Of a stretch of 5,247 nucleotides of DNA, positions 1-5,247 are shown in pieces (positions within the stretch are counted from its first letter, which is position 1; each line of letters begins with the position of its first letter). Where the stretch lies: the NCBI GenBank assembly GCA_028711205.1, contig JAQTSP010000171.1, positions 1 through 5,247 on the forward strand, in the 5' to 3' direction. Under the pieces are notes generated by a model that saw only the letters and a list, made by a program, of their open reading frames with translations, did not search any database and was not told the DNA's origin. Position numbers and translations under genes: made by a program. The DNA comes from Eubacteriales bacterium. Lineage in GTDB: Bacteria; Bacillota; Clostridia; Christensenellales; SZUA-584.

Positions 1-131
1 TAAACGGCGGTTGCGTCGCGTGTAATAAAGATGATATGGAAAACGCAAGGATATATATCGACAACGCGTTTATTGGTATCGGCTGCCTGAAAAGCAAAAA
101 GCTTAAGATCACGACACTTCTGGTGGGGTAA
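1..131 (+). CDS. truB: C-terminal fragment of probable tRNA pseudouridine synthase B (5' end outside window)
   Basis: An open frame enters from the left edge (first full codon at 3) and stops with TAA at 129-131, giving about 42 residues. The tail contains ARIYIDNAFIGIG, then a short lysine-rich stretch and KLKITTLL. This resembles the small C-terminal domain of Firmicutes TruB, which typically has a R(V/I)Y...G.FIGIG strand followed by a K(L/I)KP.K(L/V) ending. TruB converts U55 of the tRNA T-loop to pseudouridine. The catalytic domain is not in the window, so the call rests on this weak C-terminal similarity and on the position: ribF starts 2 bases after the stop, and truB-ribF is a common Firmicutes gene pair. 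The two are probably co-transcribed and translationally coupled. Another short-tailed gene upstream of ribF cannot be excluded. Confidence 0.62.
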   Translation, partial: NGGCVACNKDDMENARIYIDNAFIGIGCLKSKKLKITTLLVG

Positions 132-133
132 AG

Positions 134-1027
134 ATGGAAAGCATTACGTTGGAACAAGCGAAAAAAATGAGGTTTTTCGATCTGTCAGTTGCGCTTGGAA
201 CGTTTGACGGGCTGCACATCGGTCATATGGCGCTGATGGACGCTGTCAGGCGTTCGGGTACCAGCGCCGTGTTTACCTTCGATTCGCTCCCTATCGACCT
301 GTTTTGTGAAGATCATAAACCGCTGCGGCTTTTTACGCTCAATGAGAAGAAGGCGGCTTTAAAAAAGACGGGAATCGACTACATTTGCGTTGCCAGATTC
401 GATAAGAAATTTGCCGATATGGATAAGGATGATTTTGCCGGGCTTATATTGAAAGCGTTCTCACCCAAAAATGTCGTTGCGGGATATAATTATACATACG
501 GCAGGCACGCGAAGGGCAACGCCGATTCTCTGATCAAATTCGGAAAGACGCATGGTTATCATGTGGAGGTGATCCCTCCGGTCATATTCGACGGAGAACC
601 TGTCAGTTCGACAAGGATACGCGATTGCATCGCGGCCGGGCGCATCGAGCGTGCGAACATGCTCCTGGGGTACACTTATGCGGTTTCCGGTACTGTCAAT
701 AAAGGCAGCGGGCTTGGTACAAAGCTTGGATTTCCGACGGCGAATATCAGCGTGGCAAAAGAAAAAATACTGCCTCAAAGAGGCGTATACAGCGTGGATG
801 TTTTTTTAGGCAGCGATAAATACAAAGGCGTGTGCAACATCGGCGTTAAGCCGACAGTATCAAACGGCAGGACAGAGACCGTTGAAGTCTACATCATTTC
901 ACTTTCAGAAAATCTGTACGGCGAAAAATTAACGGTACGGTTCAACAAACGCCTGCGCGACGAGAAGAAATTTAACAGCACCTCCGAACTGAAAGAACAG
1001 ATCAGGCGCGATATTTCAAATATATAG
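134..1027 (+). CDS. ribF: Bifunctional riboflavin kinase / FAD synthetase RibF
   Basis: This 297-residue cytoplasmic enzyme phosphorylates riboflavin to FMN and then adenylylates FMN to FAD. The N-terminal nucleotidyltransferase half carries GTFDGLHIGH (residues 22-31), the ATP-binding G-FDG-H-GH signature. It also has the flavin-site region AGYNYTYGRHAKG (116-128) and the SSTRIR motif (158-163). The C-terminal riboflavin kinase half (about 180-297) shows GTVNKGSGLGTKLGFPTANI (186-205) with the PTAN metal/nucleotide motif at 201-204, then NIGVKPT (235-241). The candidate catalytic glutamate is E251, in VEVYI. Length matches the usual 300-315 residues, so both activities look intact. The ATG at 134 lies 2 bases after the upstream stop, with a modest G-rich ribosome site (GGTGGGG, 122-128) at suitable distance. 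Translational coupling to the preceding gene is likely. A hairpin plus T-run follows the stop. In many Firmicutes rpsO comes next; here a metal transporter does. Confidence 0.96.
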   Translation: MESITLEQAKKMRFFDLSVALGTFDGLHIGHMALMDAVRRSGTSAVFTFDSLPIDLFCEDHKPLRLFTLNEKKAALKKTGIDYICVARFDKKFADMDKDDFAGLILKAFSPKNVVAGYNYTYGRHAKGNADSLIKFGKTHGYHVEVIPPVIFDGEPVSSTRIRDCIAAGRIERANMLLGYTYAVSGTVNKGSGLGTKLGFPTANISVAKEKILPQRGVYSVDVFLGSDKYKGVCNIGVKPTVSNGRTETVEVYIISLSENLYGEKLTVRFNKRLRDEKKFNSTSELKEQIRRDISNI

Positions 1028-1040
1028 ATTGCACTCACAC

Positions 1041-1079
1041 CGCCTCATGCGCATATAAAAACCATGAGGTGATTTTTTT
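1041..1079 (+). terminator. Hairpin with T-run between ribF and the ZIP gene; terminator that may also mask a ribosome site
   Basis: The arms CCTCATG (1043-1049) and CATGAGG (1063-1069) are perfectly complementary. The stem extends outward by a G-U pair (1042/1070) and a C-G pair (1041/1071), giving 9 pairs around a 13-base loop. Seven T residues follow at 1073-1079, as in an intrinsic terminator, though the stem is only moderately strong. The 3' arm contains GAGGTG (1066-1071), which is also the only good Shine-Dalgarno candidate for the ATG at 1082. The element may therefore end the truB-ribF transcript and limit translation of the next gene on any read-through RNA. Confidence 0.55.
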
Positions 1080-1081
1080 AT

Positions 1082-1879
1082 ATGGATGGTTTTTTAAACC
1101 TGCCAGTCATATTGCAGGCACTCGTCGCAACATGTTTTACATGGCTTATTACAGCGCTTGGCGCATTGCCCGCGCTTTTTTTCAATAAAATAGATAAGAA
1201 CGTTTTAAACTGCATGCTTGGATTCGCGGCCGGCGTGATGGTCGCCGCGAGTTTCTTTTCGCTGTTGTCTCCGGCGATTGCGTTATCGGAAGAGATGGAA
1301 AGCCTTCCGTGGATCGCCGCGACGAGCGGCTTTCTTACTGGCGGCCTTTTTCTGAAACTGACGGATGTTTTATTGATGAAGCTTAAAGTCTCAAGGCATT
1401 TGAATCAGAGCAAACGGCGCACCACGTTGCTGATACTCTCTATTACCGTACACAACATACCGGAAGGTTTGGCGATTGGCGTTGCTTTCGGCGCGGTTGC
1501 GGCCGGTATCACCGGCGCGACGATCGTTGGCGCGATCATGCTTGCGATCGGTATCGGTATACAGAACTTTCCGGAGGGCACAGCCGTCGCGGTACCGTTG
1601 ATGCATGAAGGCGTGCCGAAAGGAAAAGCGTTTTTCTTTGGACAGCTATCGGGCGCCGTGGAGCCGGTCGCCGGCGTACTGGGCGTGCTGCTGGTCGGCC
1701 TGATACGCCCAGTACTGCCTTATGCGCTGGCGTTTGCCGCGGGAGCGATGATATATGTCGTGATCGATGCGCTGATACCCGGCGGAAGCGACGGCCACGG
1801 CCATGTCGACGGCAAACTGACGCTGGGCGCGATGATCGGATTTGCCGTAATGATGGGCCTTGACGTGGCGCTCGGTTAA
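1082..1879 (+). CDS. ZIP family divalent metal transporter (GufA-like)
   Basis: This 265-residue polytopic membrane protein is of the ZIP type, which moves zinc, iron or manganese into the cytoplasm. Hydrophobic segments cover about residues 10-34, 42-64, 77-99, 115-140, 144-172, 186-208, 211-232 and 247-264, consistent with eight membrane helices. The two signature helices are present: HNIPEG (124-129) and QNFPEG (161-166). With E194 in SGAVEP, they supply the metal ligands H124, N125, E128, Q161, N162 and E165 expected of the paired transport site. A short GSDGHGHVDGK loop (235-245) before the last helix has two histidines and two aspartates. It could bind metal, although the long His-rich loop of eukaryotic ZIPs is absent. 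The start at 1082 has GAGGTG 10 bases upstream, inside the preceding hairpin. No separate promoter is obvious in the 54-base gap. Its stop shares TTAA with the opposite-strand neighbour. Substrate specificity cannot be read from the sequence. Confidence 0.93.
   Translation: MDGFLNLPVILQALVATCFTWLITALGALPALFFNKIDKNVLNCMLGFAAGVMVAASFFSLLSPAIALSEEMESLPWIAATSGFLTGGLFLKLTDVLLMKLKVSRHLNQSKRRTTLLILSITVHNIPEGLAIGVAFGAVAAGITGATIVGAIMLAIGIGIQNFPEGTAVAVPLMHEGVPKGKAFFFGQLSGAVEPVAGVLGVLLVGLIRPVLPYALAFAAGAMIYVVIDALIPGGSDGHGHVDGKLTLGAMIGFAVMMGLDVALG
1676..1715. repeat. Perfect 11-bp inverted repeat inside the ZIP gene
   Basis: GTACTGGGCGT (1676-1686) and ACGCCCAGTAC (1705-1715) are exact reverse complements around an 18-base spacer. 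They lie within codons for about residues 199-212 of the transporter, at the end of one membrane helix and the start of the next. A GC-containing 11-pair stem could form in the mRNA. No T-run follows. It may be coincidental in coding sequence. Confidence 0.6.
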
Positions 1880-2490
1880 TACCCGAAATCTCCGTCAATC
1901 AGCACGACGTGGAACTCCTTGCCCGATGCCGGATATTGTATGCGCATGGTGACATTGCACATGCGCTGAGGGCTGCTGCACTCGTTACATTTCCCAGTCA
2001 CAGCGCAAGGCAGGTTGAGCCCGAGACGTCTCGCGTTTAGCGGGCACGCGATCTCTTTGATACGCGTGACCGCCGTCATCGGGTCTTTGGTCAGTTTATT
2101 CCGCCCGGCCACCACGATCACTTTTTTCGGGCCGTAGGCCATCGCGGTGACACGGTTGCCATAACCGTCGATATTGATAAGATCGCCGTCCAGTGTAATT
2201 GCGTTGGAGGACGAAAGATACACATCGGCGCTCACGCCGTCGCGCCTTGCTTTGTCTGCGTCAAGACCGAGTTTTTTGGCGAGGGTGGTTGAATATACCG
2301 TGTTGCCACGCTCGTATAACGCGTCGACGATCCCGGTTTCATTCAGCGTCATGCTGCCGCCGACCCCGACGGCTTCATCATCTCCAACGACAGAGAGCAC
2401 ATACGCCCGCGCTTCGTCGGCGTCTTTTACATAAACTGCGTGAAAACCTTTCCTGTTCAGTGCCGCGATTGTCTTTTCGATGTCGTTCAT
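1876..2490 (-). CDS. LUD-domain protein (DUF162 / LutC-YkgG-like, 'lactate utilization protein' family)
   Basis: This is a soluble 204-residue protein from the ATG at 2490. The frame is open 24 codons further upstream, but those codons give an unfamily-like hydrophobic/aromatic leader. The chosen ATG has GGAGGT at 2501-2496 with a 5-base gap, and MNDIEKTIAALNRKGF is a typical family N-terminus. Family features are GVGGSMTL (42-49), the SNAIT-DG stretch (95-102), DGYGNRV (108-114) and GPKKVIVVAGRNK (120-132). Near the C-terminus five cysteines occur (149, 162, 168, 171, 178), four of them spaced C-x5-C-x2-C-x6-C, which could form a metal or Fe-S site (inference). The LUD superfamily includes LutB and LutC of the lactate oxidation complex, but no lutA or lutB is adjacent. 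This short stand-alone form has no settled biochemical role, and the lactate label should not be taken literally. It converges on the ZIP gene and diverges from lepA. Confidence 0.88.
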   Translation of the reverse strand: MNDIEKTIAALNRKGFHAVYVKDADEARAYVLSVVGDDEAVGVGGSMTLNETGIVDALYERGNTVYSTTLAKKLGLDADKARRDGVSADVYLSSSNAITLDGDLINIDGYGNRVTAMAYGPKKVIVVAGRNKLTKDPMTAVTRIKEIACPLNARRLGLNLPCAVTGKCNECSSPQRMCNVTMRIQYPASGKEFHVVLIDGDFGY

Positions 2491-2495
2491 CACAA

Positions 2496-2501
2496 ACCTC
2501 C
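2496..2501 (-). promoter_or_regulatory. Ribosome binding site deciding the start of the LUD gene
   Basis: On the minus strand GGAGGT sits 5 bases before the ATG at 2490, a near-consensus Shine-Dalgarno site. It supports this ATG over the in-frame ATG at 2562, which has no comparable site and would add 24 residues atypical of the family. Confidence 0.85.
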
Positions 2502-2517
2502 AGAATATATTACAGAT

Positions 2518-2547
2518 ATAATACCACGATACCGGCCGTGAGAACAA
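2518..2547 (-). promoter_or_regulatory. Candidate sigma-A promoter for the LUD gene
   Basis: Read on the minus strand, TTGTTC (2547-2542) and TATTAT (2523-2518) are separated by 18 bases. The -10 matches TATAAT at 5 of 6 positions and the -35 matches TTGACA at 3 of 6. Transcription would begin near 2511, leaving a leader of about 20 bases that includes the GGAGGT site. The region is AT-rich, so a chance match is possible. Confidence 0.35.
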
Positions 2548-2556
2548 TATTACTGA

Positions 2557-2585
2557 TTGCATTTGCCATGCGTTTTATATATGAT
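2557..2585 (+). promoter_or_regulatory. Candidate sigma-A promoter for lepA-hemW
   Basis: TTGCAT (2557-2562) and TATGAT (2580-2585) are separated by 17 bases. The -10 matches at 5 of 6 positions, but the -35 at only 3 of 6. An alternative -35, TTGCCA (2563-2568, 5 of 6), pairs with GATAAT (2583-2588) only at a too-short 14-base spacing. Transcription would start near 2592, about 24 bases before the lepA ATG. The -10 overlaps a perfect inverted repeat, which would be well placed for an operator. Confidence 0.4.
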
Positions 2586-2601
2586 AATGCTATATAAAAC
2601 G
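2571..2601. repeat. Perfect 11-bp inverted repeat upstream of lepA
   Basis: CGTTTTATATA (2571-2581) and TATATAAAACG (2591-2601) are exact reverse complements around the 9-base spacer TGATAATGC. No T-run follows, so it is not a terminator for lepA. It covers the candidate -10 and ends at the first base of the GAAGGAG ribosome site. It could be a protein-binding operator or, if transcription starts further upstream, a leader hairpin next to the ribosome site. The arms are AT-rich, which raises the chance of coincidence. Confidence 0.6.
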
Positions 2602-2607
2602 AAGGAG
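2601..2607 (+). promoter_or_regulatory. Ribosome binding site of lepA
   Basis: GAAGGAG lies 8 bases before the ATG at 2616, a strong Shine-Dalgarno site at good spacing. It decides the start in favour of 2616 over the in-frame ATG at 2628 (residue 5), which would be 20 bases away. Confidence 0.85.
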
Positions 2608-2615
2608 CGCACGAT

Positions 2616-4415
2616 ATGGCAACAGGCATGGACAGGCTCAGGAATTTCTGCATCATCGCTCATATAGACCACGGCAAATCGACACTGGCCGACAGGCTGA
2701 TCGAAACGACGCACACGGTGTCAAAACGGGATATGCGCGAGCAGATACTCGATACGATGGCGCTTGAGCAGGAGAGGGGCATTACGATCAAGGCGCAGGC
2801 CGTGCGCATGTTTTACGAGCTTGACGGCGTCGAATACACACTGAACCTGATCGATACGCCGGGGCATGTGGACTTTACATACGAAGTGTCAAGAAGCATG
2901 GCCGCCTGTGAAGGCGCCATACTTGTGGTGGACGCAACCCAGGGCATCGAGGCGCAGACGCTGGCCAACGTCTATCTTGCGATGGACAACAACTTAGAGA
3001 TACTGCCAGTCATCAACAAGATCGACCTGCCTTCCGCACGCGCCGACGAGGTCTGCAAAGAGATCGAAGACGTTCTGGGGCTCGATACCTCGTATGCGCC
3101 GCGTATCAGTGCCAAAGAAGGTGTCGGAATAGAGGATGTTCTGAGGGCGATCATCAAATATCTGCCGGCGCCGACGGGAGACAGGGACGGGGCATTAAAG
3201 GCGCTGATATTTGATTCTTTCTACGATAATTACAAGGGCGCGATCAGCTACGTCCGCGTCAAAGAGGGCAGCGTCAGGCCGGGTGACAGGATACTTTTCA
3301 TGGCCGCCGGAAAGCGTTTTGAAGTCACCGAGACGGGTGTTTTCATACCCGCGCCGCTGCCGTCGCCGATGCTTGCTGCAGGCGATGTCGGGTATATCGC
3401 ATCCAGCGTCAAAAACGTATCCGACACGCGTGTCGGCGATACGATCACAAACGCGGAGAAAGGCGCCGCAGAAGCGCTGCCCGGCTATAAGGAAGTCACG
3501 CCGATGGTGTTCTGCGGCATCTATCCGGCGGACGGCGCGAAATACGACGACCTTCGCGACGCGCTCTCAAAGCTAGAGCTCAACGACGCGTCGCTGATAT
3601 ACGAACCCGAGACATCCGTGGCGCTCGGTTTCGGTTTCCGGTGCGGTTTTTTGGGGCTGCTTCATATGGAGATCATACAGGAACGTCTCGAGAGGGAGTT
3701 TGACCTCGATCTTGTGACCACGGCGCCGGGGGTCAGCTATCACGTCGTGACCGTCAAAGGAGAAAAACTGGTCGTGGACAATCCGACGAACCTGCCGCCC
3801 GCCGTTTCGATCGATTATATGGAAGAGCCTGTCGTCGACGCGACGATCATGTCGCCCGACGAATACGTGGGCGCGATCATGGATCTATGCCAGGAAAAAC
3901 GCGGCACGTTTAAAAACATGGAGTATATCGAAGACACGCGCGTACTTATCCATTACGAATTGCCTTTGAATGAGATCATATACGACTTTTTCGACATGCT
4001 GAAGTCGCGTACGCGCGGCTACGCGTCGCTCGACTATGATCTGAACGGATATAAGCGCAGCGATCTGGTGAGGCTTGACATGCTCCTGAACGGCGACATG
4101 TGCGATGCGCTGTCCATCATCGTGCACAGGGACAAGGCATACGCAAGAGGGCGAAGCATCGCCGAAAAGCTCAAGGATGCGATACCGCGCCAGATGTTCG
4201 AGGTGCCGATACAGGCGGCCATCGGCGGCAAGATCATCGCGCGCGAAACGGTCAAGGCGATGCGCAAGGATGTGCTCTCCAAGTGCTACGGCGGCGACAT
4301 CACACGCAAGAAGAAGCTGCTCGAAAAGCAGAAAGAAGGTAAGAAGCGCATGCGGCAGGTGGGCAGCGTACAGGTGCCGTCCGAGGCGTTCATGTCCGTG
4401 CTCAAGATGGACTGA
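2616..4415 (+). CDS. lepA: Elongation factor 4 (LepA), ribosomal back-translocase GTPase
   Basis: This 599-residue translational GTPase has the full length usual for LepA. It acts on the ribosome and is credited with back-translocation and with a role in initiation or 30S maturation. GTPase motifs are all present: G1 AHIDHGKST (15-23), G2 RGITI (54-58), G3 DTPGH (80-84, with catalytic H84), G4 NKID (134-137) and G5 SAK (165-167). A beta-barrel domain follows at about 190-280. Next are the EF-G-like domain III, with GFGFRCGFLGLLHMEI (338-353), and the domain V-like region (about 400-480). The LepA-specific C-terminal domain is marked by YGGDITRKKKLLEKQKEGKK (558-577) and VQVPSEAF (585-592). 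That domain separates it from EF-G and other GTPases. No key residue is missing. The gene has its own candidate promoter and strong ribosome site, and its stop overlaps the hemW start by one base, so the two are read as an operon. Confidence 0.98.
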   Translation: MATGMDRLRNFCIIAHIDHGKSTLADRLIETTHTVSKRDMREQILDTMALEQERGITIKAQAVRMFYELDGVEYTLNLIDTPGHVDFTYEVSRSMAACEGAILVVDATQGIEAQTLANVYLAMDNNLEILPVINKIDLPSARADEVCKEIEDVLGLDTSYAPRISAKEGVGIEDVLRAIIKYLPAPTGDRDGALKALIFDSFYDNYKGAISYVRVKEGSVRPGDRILFMAAGKRFEVTETGVFIPAPLPSPMLAAGDVGYIASSVKNVSDTRVGDTITNAEKGAAEALPGYKEVTPMVFCGIYPADGAKYDDLRDALSKLELNDASLIYEPETSVALGFGFRCGFLGLLHMEIIQERLEREFDLDLVTTAPGVSYHVVTVKGEKLVVDNPTNLPPAVSIDYMEEPVVDATIMSPDEYVGAIMDLCQEKRGTFKNMEYIEDTRVLIHYELPLNEIIYDFFDMLKSRTRGYASLDYDLNGYKRSDLVRLDMLLNGDMCDALSIIVHRDKAYARGRSIAEKLKDAIPRQMFEVPIQAAIGGKIIARETVKAMRKDVLSKCYGGDITRKKKLLEKQKEGKKRMRQVGSVQVPSEAFMSVLKMD

Positions 4416-5247
4416 TGAAAAATCTCGGGCTTTATATCCACATACCGTTCTGCCGCCGCAAGTGCCATTACTGTAATTTTGTGTCGTTTCCCGGCATGGA
4501 CGGCGTCTTTGACAGATACATCGACGCGGTGATATCCGAAGCGCGGCAGTATCAGAACTGTCTGTCAAAGCGCAGCGTGGACACCGTGCTCATAGGCGGC
4601 GGCACACCGTCGCTGCTGTCACCCGGACAATTACAGAGGCTGTGGCGCGGGTTGAATGATACATACGATATGGCGCCCCAAGAGGTCACGATCGAAGCCA
4701 ATCCCGAAACGCTGGACGACGATAAGATCGCGGCGTATTCCAAAATCGGTATCAACCGGCTCAGCATCGGCCTGCAAACGCATGACAACGATATTTTAAA
4801 CTGTATCGGCCGGCGGCATACATACGAAACGTTCCTCGGGGCATATGAAGCCGCCGCAAAATATTTTTCCAACATCAACGCCGACTTGATGTTCGCGCTG
4901 CCGGGTCAAACGGTAGAGAGCTTCATATCAACGCTCCGACATATCATCCGGCTGTCGCCTGCGCATGTGTCGGCGTATGCGCTCAAGCTTGAGCCTGGCA
5001 CAAAAATGGCAGCGGATTTTAACGGTGCCGATGAGGACACGGACAGGGATATGTATCACAACGCCGTCAGTATGCTGGAATCGGCGGGCTATACGCATTA
5101 CGAGACGTCCAACTTTGCAAAGCAGGGAAGAGAGTGTATGCATAACCTGAAATACTGGACGGGCGCGGAATACCTCGGGCTTGGCGTGGCCTCGCACTCA
5201 TATATGTTAAACGGCGTTAAAGTGCGATACAGCAATACGGAGGATTT
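4415..5247 (+). CDS. hemW: Radical-SAM heme chaperone HemW (HemN-like), 3' end outside window
   Basis: The frame opens with ATG at 4415 inside TGATG, so the A is shared with the lepA stop. It stays open to the window edge, giving 277 codons of a protein usually near 375-390 residues. HemW binds heme and a 4Fe-4S cluster and delivers heme to membrane enzymes. It was long mislabelled as oxygen-independent coproporphyrinogen III oxidase. The N-terminal IHIPFCRRKCHYCNF holds the radical-SAM cysteines C13, C17 and C20. F22 stands where true HemN has a fourth cysteine (CX3CX2CXC), which favours HemW. Other family marks are GGGTPSLL (61-68), TIEANPETL (92-100), INRLSIGLQ (113-121), ADLMFALPGQT (156-166), YETSNFA (229-235) and HNLKYW (243-248). 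There is no strong ribosome site of its own, so translation is probably coupled to lepA. The adjacent lepA supports the call, since lepA-hemW is a widespread Firmicutes pair. Confidence 0.93.
   Translation, partial: MKNLGLYIHIPFCRRKCHYCNFVSFPGMDGVFDRYIDAVISEARQYQNCLSKRSVDTVLIGGGTPSLLSPGQLQRLWRGLNDTYDMAPQEVTIEANPETLDDDKIAAYSKIGINRLSIGLQTHDNDILNCIGRRHTYETFLGAYEAAAKYFSNINADLMFALPGQTVESFISTLRHIIRLSPAHVSAYALKLEPGTKMAADFNGADEDTDRDMYHNAVSMLESAGYTHYETSNFAKQGRECMHNLKYWTGAEYLGLGVASHSYMLNGVKVRYSNTED

Noticed and set aside
461..778. A 105-codon minus-strand open frame inside ribF
   Set aside because: It is antisense to conserved ribF motifs, with no ribosome site or motif that would support it.
1536..1898. 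A 120-codon minus-strand open frame opposite the ZIP gene
   Set aside because: It is very rich in arginine and proline, as expected for the shadow of a hydrophobic GC-rich gene. It has no family resemblance and overlaps the LUD gene's end.
1942..1966. A 7-bp inverted repeat (GCGCATG / CATGCGC) near the 3' end of the LUD gene, considered as a terminator for the ZIP transcript
   Set aside because: No T-run follows on either strand and it lies within conserved coding sequence, so chance is the simpler explanation.
2491..2562. A 24-codon upstream extension of the LUD gene with hydrophobic and aromatic residues, resembling a leader peptide
   Set aside because: GGAGGT sits correctly before the ATG at 2490. 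The extension does not look like the family N-terminus and would overlap the candidate promoter.
2628..2630. An alternative lepA start at the second in-frame ATG (residue 5)
   Set aside because: It is 20 bases from the GAAGGAG site, whereas the first ATG is at the ideal 8 bases.
3885..4568. A 227-codon minus-strand open frame opposite the lepA C-terminus and hemW start
   Set aside because: It is wholly antisense to strongly supported genes. Its composition is that of a codon-bias shadow and it has no recognisable motif.
4415..5247. Annotation as oxygen-independent coproporphyrinogen III oxidase (HemN)
   Set aside because: The cluster motif is CX3CX2C followed by N-F, not the CX3CX2CXC of HemN. 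The HemW signatures and the lepA neighbour point to the chaperone.

Overview
The window reads as chromosomal housekeeping DNA from a Gram-positive, probably clostridial (Firmicutes/Bacillota) bacterium of intermediate base composition. The evidence is the gene order: the end of a truB-like gene runs straight into ribF, and lepA runs straight into hemW. Both pairings are typical of Firmicutes. The Shine-Dalgarno sites are also strong (GGAGGT, GAAGGAG). The taxonomic call is inference from gene order and protein style, not from a database match.

Layout. Positions 1-131 (+) hold the C-terminal tail of a probable tRNA pseudouridine synthase B (truB). ribF (134-1027, +) follows after 2 bases and makes FMN and FAD from riboflavin. 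A hairpin with a T-run (1041-1079) closes this unit, and its 3' arm also carries the probable ribosome binding site of the next gene. That gene is a ZIP-family metal transporter (1082-1879, +). A LUD-domain (DUF162/LutC-like) protein lies on the opposite strand (1876-2490, -). The two converge so tightly that their stop codons share the palindrome TTAA. A divergent intergenic region of 125 bp (2491-2615) separates the LUD gene from lepA (2616-4415, +, elongation factor 4). It carries candidate promoters for both directions and a perfect 11-bp inverted repeat next to lepA. lepA overlaps by one base (TGATG) the start of hemW (4415 to beyond the window end, +), a radical-SAM heme chaperone with no stop codon inside the window.

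How the genes relate. truB-ribF is a translation/cofactor pair read as one transcript. lepA-hemW is a second such unit that often continues into the hrcA-grpE-dnaK heat-shock genes, which would lie outside this window. The ZIP and LUD genes sit between these conserved blocks. They are the least conserved part of the layout and show no clear pathway link to each other.

I see no tRNA or rRNA gene, CRISPR array, insertion sequence or phage remnant, and no gene-free stretch longer than 125 bases. I found no convincing novel system. The observations most worth a second look are the dual-role hairpin before the ZIP gene, the operator-like inverted repeat before lepA, an 11-bp inverted repeat inside the ZIP gene, and the cysteine cluster in the LUD protein.
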